DNA from: Streptomyces europaeiscabiei
Lineage (GTDB): Bacteria > Actinomycetota > Actinomycetes > Streptomycetales > Streptomycetaceae
Direction of reading: 5' to 3'
Length of the DNA: 64,000 nt
NCBI RefSeq assembly: GCF_036346855.1
Contig: NZ_CP107841.1
Location: 8,932,001 to 8,996,000 of the forward strand
In this document: positions 8,588 to 16,282 of the stretch, one piece after another
Numbering within the stretch: position 1 is the first letter of the stretch
Layout of the letters: each line of letters begins with the position of its first letter
Notes under the pieces: generated by a model
The model's database searches: none
The model's input: only the letters and a program-made list of their open reading frames with translations
Told to the model about the DNA's origin: nothing
Position numbers and translations under genes: made by a program

Positions 8588-9508
8588 TCAAGCCGTGCGT
8601 GCCGACGACGTGCCCGTTCCCGCCCGGGTGGCATCCGCGCCCCAGCTGGCCAGCAGTCGCAGAGCCTCCGCCGACGGGGAGTTCGGTTCGGCGTGGTAGG
8701 TCACCAACATCTGTTCGTGGGCGTCGGCCTGGTGGAACGACTCGAGGCGGAGATCGAGTTCGCCGACGAGCGGGTGATGCAGGCGCTGGATGCCGTGGCA
8801 CTTCTCCTTGACGTCGTGGGTGGCCCACAGCCGCCGGAACTCCTCGCTCTTCACGGAGAGTTCGCCCACCAGCGCGGACAGTCGGGGGTCGTCGGGATGG
8901 GAGCCGGCGTCCATGCGCAGTTGTGAGACGACGTCGCTGGCTTTGTGCTCCCAGTCCATGAACAGGTCGCGGTACTCGGGCTTCAGGAACACCAGCCGTG
9001 CCCAGTTCTGCTCCCTGGCCGGCAGCTCGGCCCAGTCGCCGAAGACCGCCGCGGCCATCCGGTTCCAGACGAGGATGTCCGAGCGCCGCCCCACGAGGAT
9101 CGCGGGAACGCCGTCCATGGTGTCCAGCAGCGTCCGCAGGGGGCCCCGCACCTGCTGGGCGCGGCCGGCCGGCTTCTTCTTCTGTTTCGGCTTCGCCAGG
9201 TGTGTGAGGTGGGCGTGCTCGGCGTCGCTCAGCCTGAGGGCGCGGGCGATGGCGTCGAGGACCTCCGGCGACACGTGCCGTCCGTTGCCCTGCTCCAGGC
9301 GTGTGTAGTACGCCACGGACACCCCGGCCAGCTGCGCGAGCTCCTCGCGGCGCAGCCCCGGTACCCGCCGGTACCGCCCGTAGTCCGGCAGTCCCACGTC
9401 TTCCGGCTTCAGCCGGGCGCGTCGGGTGCGCAGGAACTCACTGAGCTCGGCACGCGGGTCCAGAGCGCCGGCGGCCAGCTCGTGCACCGGTTCGGGGTAT
9501 TCGTCCAT
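8588..9508 (-). CDS. XRE-type regulator with MmyB-like ligand-binding domain
   Basis: This 306-residue transcription factor has its helix-turn-helix at residues 45-85 (RVPGLRREELAQLAGVSVAY then YTRLEQG). A basic linker (KPKQKKKPAGR) follows. Then comes the PAS-like MmyB domain seen in VPAILVGRRSDILVWN, VFLKPEYRDLFMDWE and the closing HHPLVGELDLRLESF and DAHEQMLVTYHAEP. In Streptomyces such regulators usually sit divergently to the oxidoreductase they control, and here the gene is divergent from an aldehyde dehydrogenase with 173 bp between. ATG 9508 is the most likely start, although the frame extends 14 codons further. The ligand is unknown; fatty acid-like or aromatic aldehyde-related molecules are plausible. 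Confidence 0.88.
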   Translation of the reverse strand: MDEYPEPVHELAAGALDPRAELSEFLRTRRARLKPEDVGLPDYGRYRRVPGLRREELAQLAGVSVAYYTRLEQGNGRHVSPEVLDAIARALRLSDAEHAHLTHLAKPKQKKKPAGRAQQVRGPLRTLLDTMDGVPAILVGRRSDILVWNRMAAAVFGDWAELPAREQNWARLVFLKPEYRDLFMDWEHKASDVVSQLRMDAGSHPDDPRLSALVGELSVKSEEFRRLWATHDVKEKCHGIQRLHHPLVGELDLRLESFHQADAHEQMLVTYHAEPNSPSAEALRLLASWGADATRAGTGTSSARTA

Positions 9509-9681
9509 GTCTCGAGTATCCACGGTCGCACGCACACCAGCCTGACCCAACCAGTGGTAGGCACCGCGCGCGTACGCAAAGCCGTGACCTGGGTGGATGC
9601 CGGATCGTCCAGCACGCTGGCCACTGTGCCCGGCTGGAAAACGGCCAGGGCGTGGCCTGGATCAAGAACGGAGTACATCCC

Positions 9682-11028
9682 ATGAGCGCAACACAGGGGA
9701 TCGAGTCGAGGACGCACCAGAGCGAGACGGCTGCGGAGGTGGTGGGCCGCCTTCGTGCGAAGTTCAACACCGGTGTCACCCGCCCATTGGACTGGCGCGT
9801 CGACCAGCTGCAGCGGCTGCGGGCACTGCTGGTCGAGAACGAGCAGGAACTGATCGAAGCCCTCTGGGCGGATCTGAGGAAGAACGCCGCCGAGGCGAAA
9901 ATGCAGGAGATCGACTTCACCGTCGCCGACATCGACGAGGCACTGGCGAATCTCGAGAGCTGGCTTCAGCCTCGCCCGGTGGAGGTTCCCGCCCACTTCG
10001 GTCCCACGACCACGGCCTACACCACGTACGACCCGCTCGGCGTCGTTCTGGTCATCGCTCCGTGGAATTTTCCGCTGCACCTTCTCATCGACCCCATCAT
10101 CGGCGCGCTGGCAGCCGGGAACACCGTGGTGGCCAAGCCGAGCGAGATGTCGGTGCACACCTCGGCGGTCGCTTCACGCCTCCTGCGCGAGTACTTCGAC
10201 GCCGATGTGCTCACCGTGGTCGAGGGGGGAGCCGAGGAGACCACGGCCCTCCTGGCGCAGCGTTTCGACCAGATCTTCTACACGGGTAATGGCACGGTCG
10301 GCCGGATCGTCATGGCCGCAGCCGCCAAGAACCTCACCCCGGTCACGCTCGAACTCGGGGGCAAGTCGCCGGTCTTCGTGGCGCCGGACGCCGACGTGGA
10401 CGAGACCGCGAAGCGGCTGGTCGGCGCCAAGTTCGGCAACGCGGGGCAGCAGTGCATAGCCCCCGACTACATACTGGCCGATCCTGCCACCGCCGCCGCG
10501 CTCGTCCCCGCCCTCCGCGCGGCGGTCGACGCCCAGTTCGGCCCCACTCCGCAGACCGCAGCCGACTACGGTCGGATCATCAACGAGCGGCACTTCGACC
10601 GGCTCACCCGTCTGCTGGACTCCGGCCGGGCGGCGGTGGGAGGCCGGCACGACCGTGACGACCTGTTCATCGCACCGACCGTGCTCACCGATGTCGACCC
10701 CGCATCGCCGGTCATGCAGGAAGAGATCTTCGGTCCGATCCTCGCCGTCGTCGAAGTCGAAGACCTCGATGCCGCCATCGCCTTCATCAACGAACGCGAC
10801 AAGCCCCTCGCCCTCTACGCCTTCACCACCTCCGAGGCCACCAAGTCGCGCCTCGTGAACGAGACGTCCTCCGGCGGCATCGCCTGGGGCCAGCCGGTGA
10901 TGCAACTGCTCATGCCCGGCCTGCCTTTCGGTGGCGTCGGCGAAAGCGGCATGGGCCGATACCACGGCCGGTACTCCCTCGAGACGTTCAGCCACCTCAA
11001 GGCCGTCGCGGACGTCCCTCTCAACTAG
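9682..11028 (+). CDS. Aldehyde dehydrogenase, class 3-like
   Basis: This 448-residue NAD(P)-dependent aldehyde dehydrogenase has its general base in VTLELGGKSPVFV (Glu224) and its nucleophile in NAGQQCIAPDY (Cys258), 34 residues apart as in the family. The N-terminus (RLRAKFNTGVTRPLDWRVDQ) and the C-terminal PFGGVGESGMGRYHGRYSLE and TFSHLK are of the ALDH3 type, which oxidises medium/long-chain or aromatic aldehydes to acids. Its length is slightly short of 490 because ALDH3 lacks the tetramerisation tail. ATG 9682 follows GGAG at 9 nt. It is divergent from the MmyB-type regulator, which is the likely controller. Confidence 0.92.
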   Translation: MSATQGIESRTHQSETAAEVVGRLRAKFNTGVTRPLDWRVDQLQRLRALLVENEQELIEALWADLRKNAAEAKMQEIDFTVADIDEALANLESWLQPRPVEVPAHFGPTTTAYTTYDPLGVVLVIAPWNFPLHLLIDPIIGALAAGNTVVAKPSEMSVHTSAVASRLLREYFDADVLTVVEGGAEETTALLAQRFDQIFYTGNGTVGRIVMAAAAKNLTPVTLELGGKSPVFVAPDADVDETAKRLVGAKFGNAGQQCIAPDYILADPATAAALVPALRAAVDAQFGPTPQTAADYGRIINERHFDRLTRLLDSGRAAVGGRHDRDDLFIAPTVLTDVDPASPVMQEEIFGPILAVVEVEDLDAAIAFINERDKPLALYAFTTSEATKSRLVNETSSGGIAWGQPVMQLLMPGLPFGGVGESGMGRYHGRYSLETFSHLKAVADVPLN

Positions 11029-11358
11029 GGCCCTCCTGGCGGATCTCCACGGCGTCGCGACGCCCGGCACGCCCTCTCGCCGCCCCGGGCGAAAGCCCGA
11101 GTACGTCCAGTACGAGGTCTTCCGCCCGGCACGCCGAGGACACGCACCGAACGACGCTCCTTCTCCCACGGAGATCCATCAGAAGGGCCCCAGGCCCGCG
11201 CTCTCCCGAAGCAGGCTGCGCGACTGACGATCGGCAACGCAGCAAGTGCCTCTGACCAGTTGAGGTGAGGACTGCTGAGGTCCTGGTCCCCGGCACCCCG
11301 CCAGGCCCAGGCCGCCGCCTGTCTCTTCCACCCGACCCATTCTTCGAAGGAAGCTGCC
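11029..11358. other. Intergenic region without a recognisable gene
   Basis: These 330 bp separate the aldehyde dehydrogenase from the Old Yellow Enzyme. No credible coding frame is seen. A short dyad (GGCGTCGCGACGCC) occurs near 11050. The last 20 bp hold the ribosome binding site (AAGGAAG) of the next gene. Confidence 0.5.
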
Positions 11359-12447
11359 ATGACCACCGCGTTCGACCCGATCGACCTGAGCGGCAAGACG
11401 CTCGCCAACCGCATCGCCATGGCACCGATGACCCGCAGCCGCGCGGATGCTCCCGCGGCCACGGCGACGGAGCTGATGGCCACCTATTACGCCCAGCGCG
11501 CGAGCGCCGGCCTGATCATCACCGAGGGCATCCAACCGTCGGCCGGCGGCCAGGGCTACACCAACACCCCCGGCCTGCACTCCGCCCAGCAGGTCGACGC
11601 CTGGCGGAAGGTGACCGAAGCCGTCCACGCCCAGGGCGGCACGATCTTCGCGCAGCTCATGCACACCGGCCGGATCAGCCACCCCAGCCTGCTGCCCGAC
11701 GGACTCCTCCCCGTCGCCCCCTCCTCCGTCGCGGCGGCGGGCCAGGTGTTCACCTACCAGGGCCCCCAGGACTACGTCACGCCGAACGAACTGGATCAGG
11801 ACGACATCGCCCAGACGATCGCCGACTACGCCGACGCCGCGCGCAACGCGATAGCCGCCGGTTTCGACGGCGTGGAGATCCACGGGGCGAACGGCTACCT
11901 GATCCACCAGTTCCTCGCCCCCAACACCAATCTGCGCACCGACAACTGGGGAGGCGGCGCCGCGGACCGGGCCCGCTTCGGGATCGAGGTCGCCACGGCC
12001 GTCGCGGAGGCGATCGGCGGCCACCGGACCGGCTTCCGTATCTCTCCCGGCAACCCCTACAACGACATCGCCGAGACCGACCCGGCCAACGTGCTGGAGA
12101 CCTACACCACCCTGATCGCCGGACTCGCCCCGCTGGACCTCGCCTACCTGCACCTGGTCGAGAGCCCGGACCGCGACCTGACCGCCCGGCTGCGCAAGGA
12201 CTGGCCGACGGTGTTCATCCTCAACCCCTTCACCCACCCCGAGACCACCGGCCCCGGCGCACTCGCCCACATCGCGGACGGCACCGCGGACATCATCGCC
12301 TTCGGCGCGCTGTTCCTGGCCAACCCGGACCTGCCCGCCCGCCTCACAGCCGGCGGCCCCTACAACAGCCCCGACGCGGCCACCTTCTACGGCGGCGACC
12401 ACCGCGGCTACACCGACTACCCGACGCTGCCCGCCGACAGCGCGTGA
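11359..12447 (+). CDS. Old Yellow Enzyme-family alkene reductase (NemA-like)
   Basis: This 362-residue FMN-binding TIM-barrel ene-reductase uses NADPH to reduce activated C=C bonds or nitro groups. The FMN/substrate signature is clear: LANRIAMAPMTRSRAD, AQLMHTGRISHP, GFDGVEIHGANGYLIHQFL and PNTNLRTDNWGG, with His and Asn of the HGAN motif for substrate hydrogen bonding. The C-terminal FMN phosphate site is IIAFGALFLANPDLP. Length matches N-ethylmaleimide reductases. The ATG follows AAGGAAG at 7 nt. It stands alone after the aldehyde dehydrogenase gene and probably serves detoxification of unsaturated aldehydes or quinones, a role that would match that neighbour. Confidence 0.93.
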   Translation: MTTAFDPIDLSGKTLANRIAMAPMTRSRADAPAATATELMATYYAQRASAGLIITEGIQPSAGGQGYTNTPGLHSAQQVDAWRKVTEAVHAQGGTIFAQLMHTGRISHPSLLPDGLLPVAPSSVAAAGQVFTYQGPQDYVTPNELDQDDIAQTIADYADAARNAIAAGFDGVEIHGANGYLIHQFLAPNTNLRTDNWGGGAADRARFGIEVATAVAEAIGGHRTGFRISPGNPYNDIAETDPANVLETYTTLIAGLAPLDLAYLHLVESPDRDLTARLRKDWPTVFILNPFTHPETTGPGALAHIADGTADIIAFGALFLANPDLPARLTAGGPYNSPDAATFYGGDHRGYTDYPTLPADSA

Positions 12448-12594
12448 ACTGAAAAGGGTCATCGCCGGCGAGTGCGGAGGCAAGACGCGGCGTGTCAGGC
12501 CACCGAAGTCCCTCTGGTCCTGACCTATGTGCCTGGTGGCGGCACTCGCCGCCTGGCACGCCCGGCGGATCACCTTGGAGAACCAGCAGCTGCC

Positions 12595-12828
12595 TCAGTA
12601 CCGCAATGCGTCGCGGACCTCGGTGGTCACCGTGCCGGTCAGGTCCCGGTTGCTCCGAGCCGTGGCCTTGGAGGTCTGGCCTGCGGCGACCTCGGGGACG
12701 TCGAGGACGACCACGTCGGCCAGGTTGCCCGACCGGTCCTTGAAATTGACCACGATGATGTAGCTCCTCGACTTCGAGTCGTGGTTGGCGATGGTCACCG
12801 GGACCTCCGCCTTGCCGACCCTGCTCAT
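12595..12828 (-). CDS. Small FxLYD-like beta-domain protein, probably a remnant
   Basis: This 77-residue frame reads VPVTIANHDSKSRSYIIVVN, then VVLDVPEVAAGQTSKATA, and ends TTEVRDALRY. The alternation fits the small beta-sandwich (FxLYD-like) domain found at the C-terminus of many Streptomyces lipoproteins. It lacks the usual N-terminal signal peptide, lipobox and linker. The DNA just upstream encodes no such parts in this frame. It may therefore be the surviving tail of a larger secreted protein rather than an expressed gene. Confidence 0.45.
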   Translation of the reverse strand: MSRVGKAEVPVTIANHDSKSRSYIIVVNFKDRSGNLADVVVLDVPEVAAGQTSKATARSNRDLTGTVTTEVRDALRY

Positions 12829-13242
12829 GACGCGGCGCCTTGCCCGGCCGGGCCCCGGGAGAGGGTGAACCGGCCCGGCTGCCGCTCGGCCAGCCAGCCC
12901 CGCGCGACCGGGCGTTTCGCCTTCGACCGCAGCGCCTCCACCTTGGCCGGCACCGCGTCCAGTCCGAGCATCAAACTCGGTCACCCAGCTGAGCACGTTC
13001 ATCCGTATCTGCCTGAGAGGTGAAGGGACGACGCGGGTCATGTACCACGCGGCGACGGAGGGTTCCGACGATCAGACACTGCCGTGGACGAAGACGGAGA
13101 CCGTCGAACTCACCGAAGCCCACCAGGAGGCGGATGCCTGGTGTCCGTGATCCCGGGCTCGGTCACCGGCGCAGACTGACTGCTGCAGTTCTCACCGCGC
13201 GTGATCAAGGTCGACGGCAAGCCTGCGGCGGCGCCGGTGCGC
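12829..13242. other. Gene-poor region with decayed coding fragments
   Basis: No intact gene is visible. On the minus strand a frame reads VPAKVEALRSKAKRPVARGW then LAERQPGRFTL, which looks like the end of a real protein, but it has no start. On the plus strand a 36-codon frame at 13040-13150 has protein-like composition but no recognisable domain. The region looks like debris. Confidence 0.45.
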
Positions 13243-13280
13243 AGAAGGGGTCTGCGGCCGTCAGGCCGCAGACCCCTTCT
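13243..13280. terminator. Strong hairpin terminator, 17-bp stem
   Basis: A perfect 17-bp inverted repeat (AGAAGGGGTCTGCGGCC) closes on a GTCA tetraloop 28 bp past the stop of the lipase-like gene on the minus strand. No U-tract is needed in streptomycetes for such hairpins to stop transcription. Confidence 0.85.
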
Positions 13281-13308
13281 GGCTGCGTATGCGCGTCCCG
13301 GCTGGTGG

Positions 13309-14565
13309 TTACGCGTCCTTGAGCTTGTTCACGATCCACTCTCCGAGTTCTCGGGTCACGACGGTGTGGCCTTCGTTGGTGGTGGCGCAGCGGAAGTCGT
13401 GGAGGTGGCTGTAGTCGGGATCGATCTTGCTGTAGAGGGCGTCGTGGTTGTCGATGTCAGCGACGGCGACGGCGCTGATGGTGGGGACGAAGGTGGAGGC
13501 GTTGTGCGCGGGTTGCGTCGGCGCGCCGTTGAGAAGGTTGGCCAGCATGTTGGCCACGCCGAAGTTGGAAGCGCCCCCGAGGAGCTCGGGGAAGAGACCA
13601 CCTGGGGCGCCGTCGAGTTCGGGGAAGCCGGTGGTGTTGATCGAGACCTCGGCCTGGTCCAGTTCCCGCATCCGGGCGACGGTCTTGCTTCCCTGGCCCT
13701 GGGTACGCAGCTGCGCGGCCACCTTCGGTCCGGGGGTGTCCATCGCGGGGCTGTCGGCGGGGATGCTGTTTCCGGCTCCGGTGCCCGTTCCGTTGGCGAC
13801 GCCGAGCAGGCGGGGGATCTGGGGCCACTCGCCCATCCGTTCCAGTGCGTCCAGGAAGTCGGTCCGTGCCTGGTCCTGGCCGGCGGCGACGTCGAGAGTG
13901 GTGTTGGTCCCGGTTGCGATGTGCCAGCGCAGCATCTCCCGTGCGGCGGGGCTGTTGATCAGGTCGGAGTAGAGGTTGTAGAGCGGCTTGCCTACGCCTC
14001 CCCAGTGGGCCTTCACGTAGTGGGCGAACGCCTGGACGCCCAGGGGCAGCCACGCGCCGCGGTGCGGGGTGTCGTAGGAGAAGTAGGTGGCGGTCTCGTG
14101 CCGCATCTTCTGCCGCTCCAGCTTGGCCAGGGCGTAGCGGGTGACCAGGCCTCCCATGCTGAAGCCGCCCACCGTCAGCGGGTGCTCGCCTTCGCGCTCG
14201 CCGATCGTCTGCATGATGCACTGGATCGCGACCTCGGCGTTGTCGAGGACGGACGCGGTGCGGTCGGCGAAGCCCAGCAGAATGACGTCGAAACCGGCCT
14301 GGCGCAGCGTGGAGATGAACGGGTACTCCCCGTTCTCCAGGCCGTCGTACAGGTTGTCGACGTTGGTTCCTTCCGGAGCGAAGCCGTCGGCGAGGATCAC
14401 CGGCCGCCTGAGGACCTTCTCACCGGGTGACCTGTAGAAGACCCAGGCGGTTCCGCTGGTGGTCGTGGTGCGGAGATCCCACTTGGCGCCCCAGGGGGCG
14501 GACTCCACTGCGGCGAGCTCAGACCCCGGAGGAGTACCCCAGATATTGACGACAGGCTTGGACAT
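13309..14565 (-). CDS. Lipase/esterase-like alpha/beta hydrolase
   Basis: This is a 418-residue protein with an alpha/beta-hydrolase core. The strand VLRRPVILADGFAPEGTNVD starts the fold, the nucleophile elbow is TVGGFSMGGLVTRYAL with Ser136, and AIQCIMQTIGEREGEHP forms the preceding helix. SYDTPHRGAWLPLGVQAF is the lid-proximal stretch common to lipases and the final GHTVVTRELGEW provides the probable catalytic His. No signal peptide is seen, so it is likely cytoplasmic. The ATG at 14565 follows GGGAGA. It ends just before a strong terminator. Substrate is unknown; long acyl esters are plausible given the large cap region (residues 165-330). Confidence 0.75.
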   Translation of the reverse strand: MSKPVVNIWGTPPGSELAAVESAPWGAKWDLRTTTTSGTAWVFYRSPGEKVLRRPVILADGFAPEGTNVDNLYDGLENGEYPFISTLRQAGFDVILLGFADRTASVLDNAEVAIQCIMQTIGEREGEHPLTVGGFSMGGLVTRYALAKLERQKMRHETATYFSYDTPHRGAWLPLGVQAFAHYVKAHWGGVGKPLYNLYSDLINSPAAREMLRWHIATGTNTTLDVAAGQDQARTDFLDALERMGEWPQIPRLLGVANGTGTGAGNSIPADSPAMDTPGPKVAAQLRTQGQGSKTVARMRELDQAEVSINTTGFPELDGAPGGLFPELLGGASNFGVANMLANLLNGAPTQPAHNASTFVPTISAVAVADIDNHDALYSKIDPDYSHLHDFRCATTNEGHTVVTRELGEWIVNKLKDA

Positions 14566-14863
14566 GCTTCGACGTCTCCCTTTGTGTCGCGGCCGGTCAT
14601 GCCGAACACAGCCATCGTCCCGACGCGTACATCCCCATCCCACCCGAATTCGGCAATATCACCCTCCTGGACATGAAACGGCCCTATTCGCGCCCTCTCG
14701 TGCGCCTGTCGCACGCGGGCGCTCCAGTCAGAACGCCGCCCTGACGAGGCAGAGGCGTCAACGTGGCGGGGGCGCCGGACAGGAGGTGTGTCGGACAGCA
14801 CAGACCCGCGCCGCGACCTCGAAGGGCGCCTTACTGCGAAAGGAGGAGGTTCGGGCGAGGAGG

Positions 14864-14917
14864 CACGGCGGCGAGGCTCTCGGCGGAACCGTCCAGTCCT
14901 ACGACCACAGGGCGGAG
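14864..14917 (-). pseudogene. Universal stress protein N-terminal fragment
   Basis: Eighteen codons read LRPVVVGLDGSAESLAAV, the first strand and turn of a Usp-domain protein. The frame then diverges into unrelated sequence and stops. The rest of the gene is missing, so this is a remnant. It lies in the fragment-rich stretch between the lipase and the glutamine amidotransferase. Confidence 0.5.
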
Positions 14918-15054
14918 CGCGGTCAACACCTCCCGGGATCGGTTCCCGTCCGTTGTGCCGGTGCGGTCGGCCAGGACAACCTCGTGCCGCACGGTGTGCC
15001 CGCCGGAGCGTGCCGCCACGACCCGGACGCCACGCCGCTCGCACACGGCGACTA

Positions 15055-15262
15055 CCCCGGCCGCGCCGCCTCCGAGGAACGCCGACTGCACACCGTCGAG
15101 TACGCGCGTCCGCAGGATTTCGCCGGACGCCGTGTGATCGTCGTCGGGGGCGGCAACTCCGGCGCCCGGATCGCCGCCGACCTAGCGCACGACACCCAGA
15201 TGACCTGGGTCACCCAGCGCCCGCCGCGCTTCCTGGCCGACGACTTCGGCGATCCGAAGCGG
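15055..15262 (+). pseudogene. Flavin-containing monooxygenase internal fragment
   Basis: A stretch of about 65 codons reads HTVEYARPQDFAGRRVIVVG, GGNSGARIAADLAHDTQMTW and VTQRPPRFLADD. This is the NADPH-binding Rossmann segment (GGGNSG) of a bacterial FMO or thioredoxin reductase-like oxidoreductase. Neither the FAD-binding N-terminus nor the C-terminal half is present; the homology ends close to the stop codon of the convergent amidotransferase gene. It is a truncated remnant. Confidence 0.65.
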
Positions 15263-15295
15263 CCCCTTCGCCGTGCTCCGCATCGGCTCCGTGCC

Positions 15296-16129
15296 CTACA
15301 CGGGTTGCGGGGCGAAGGGACACAGCTCGTCCGCTCCGGGCCGGACCACGCCGTAGCTGCTCTCGGGGACCTCGTTCCAGGCGCCGGGCAGATCGCCCAG
15401 GGGTTCGGAGACGACGAGGCGGGTCTCGTCGGAGACCTCCCGCAGGAACGCCAGGTCGGGGTGGAGCGAGCGCAGCGTCTCCACCCGCGTGCTGTAGAAC
15501 AGCGAGCGTGACTGCTTCTGGCTGGAATAGCGGAAGGCCCACAGCGCCTCCCCGTCCGTCACGGCGATCGTCATCTGCAGCGGGAACTCCACCCCGTGCT
15601 CGTGACCCGTCCGCTCCACCAGGCCAGCCATCCGCGCGACCGCGCCCGGAGGGTCCTCTTCCAGGCCGAGCGTGAGCGCCAGGTAGAACATCAGCTCGGA
15701 GTCCGTCTGTCCTTCGATGTCGGCGAAGAGCTCCGGGGCGACGGCCAGGGAGAGGTCCCGCCGGATCAGGTGGAAGTCGGCGATCGCGCCGTTGTGCATC
15801 CACATCCAGCGGCCGTGGCGGAACGGGTGGCTGTTGGTCTGCTGCACGGCGGTACCGGTCGAGGCCCGGATGTGGGCGAAGAACAGCGGGGAGCGGACGT
15901 GGTCGGCGATCTCCCGCAGATTGCGGTTGTTCCAGGCCGGGCCGATGTCGCGGAAGACCGCGGGGGTCTCCAGGTCCGGCGAGTACCAGCCGATGCCGAA
16001 CCCGTCACCGTTGGTGGTCTCGACGCCCAGCCGGGAGTGCAGACTCTGGTCGATCAGGGAGTGCGCCGGCCTGTAGAGGATTGTGTCGAGCAGGACGGGC
16101 GTTCCCGAGTAGGCGAGCCACCGGCACAT
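15296..16129 (-). CDS. Class II glutamine amidotransferase (EgtC/YafJ-like)
   Basis: This 277-residue Ntn-type amidotransferase becomes active when Met1 is removed to expose Cys2 (MCRWLAYSG). Other active-site elements follow: NGDGFGIGWYSPD, FFAHIRASTGTAVQQTNSHP with the glutamine-binding Arg, and WMWMHNGAIADFH with the Asn-Gly oxyanion pair. The start is fixed by the Cys2 requirement and by AAGGTGG upstream. Standalone proteins of this type hydrolyse gamma-glutamyl compounds; EgtC acts in ergothioneine synthesis, but no other egt gene is present here, so that role is not supported. The divergent-facing neighbour is the AcoR-like regulator on the same strand upstream. Confidence 0.85.
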   Translation of the reverse strand: MCRWLAYSGTPVLLDTILYRPAHSLIDQSLHSRLGVETTNGDGFGIGWYSPDLETPAVFRDIGPAWNNRNLREIADHVRSPLFFAHIRASTGTAVQQTNSHPFRHGRWMWMHNGAIADFHLIRRDLSLAVAPELFADIEGQTDSELMFYLALTLGLEEDPPGAVARMAGLVERTGHEHGVEFPLQMTIAVTDGEALWAFRYSSQKQSRSLFYSTRVETLRSLHPDLAFLREVSDETRLVVSEPLGDLPGAWNEVPESSYGVVRPGADELCPFAPQPV

Positions 16130-16282
16130 CGGTTACCACCTTCCTGGCAAACGAGCCGTAGGGGCGAACCGGCCATTCCCATGGTCGTGCGACCGCCCGT
16201 TGATCGCCACACGGCGCCCCCGGCCGGAGTCCGCGCGGGCACGCGTCGGTGTGTCGGACGGGGGCCGGAGGACGGGGACGGT

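Noticed and set aside
13201..14430. Plus-strand ORF of 409 codons opposite the lipase-like gene
   Set aside because: Val/Gly/Glu-rich antisense shadow without motifs.
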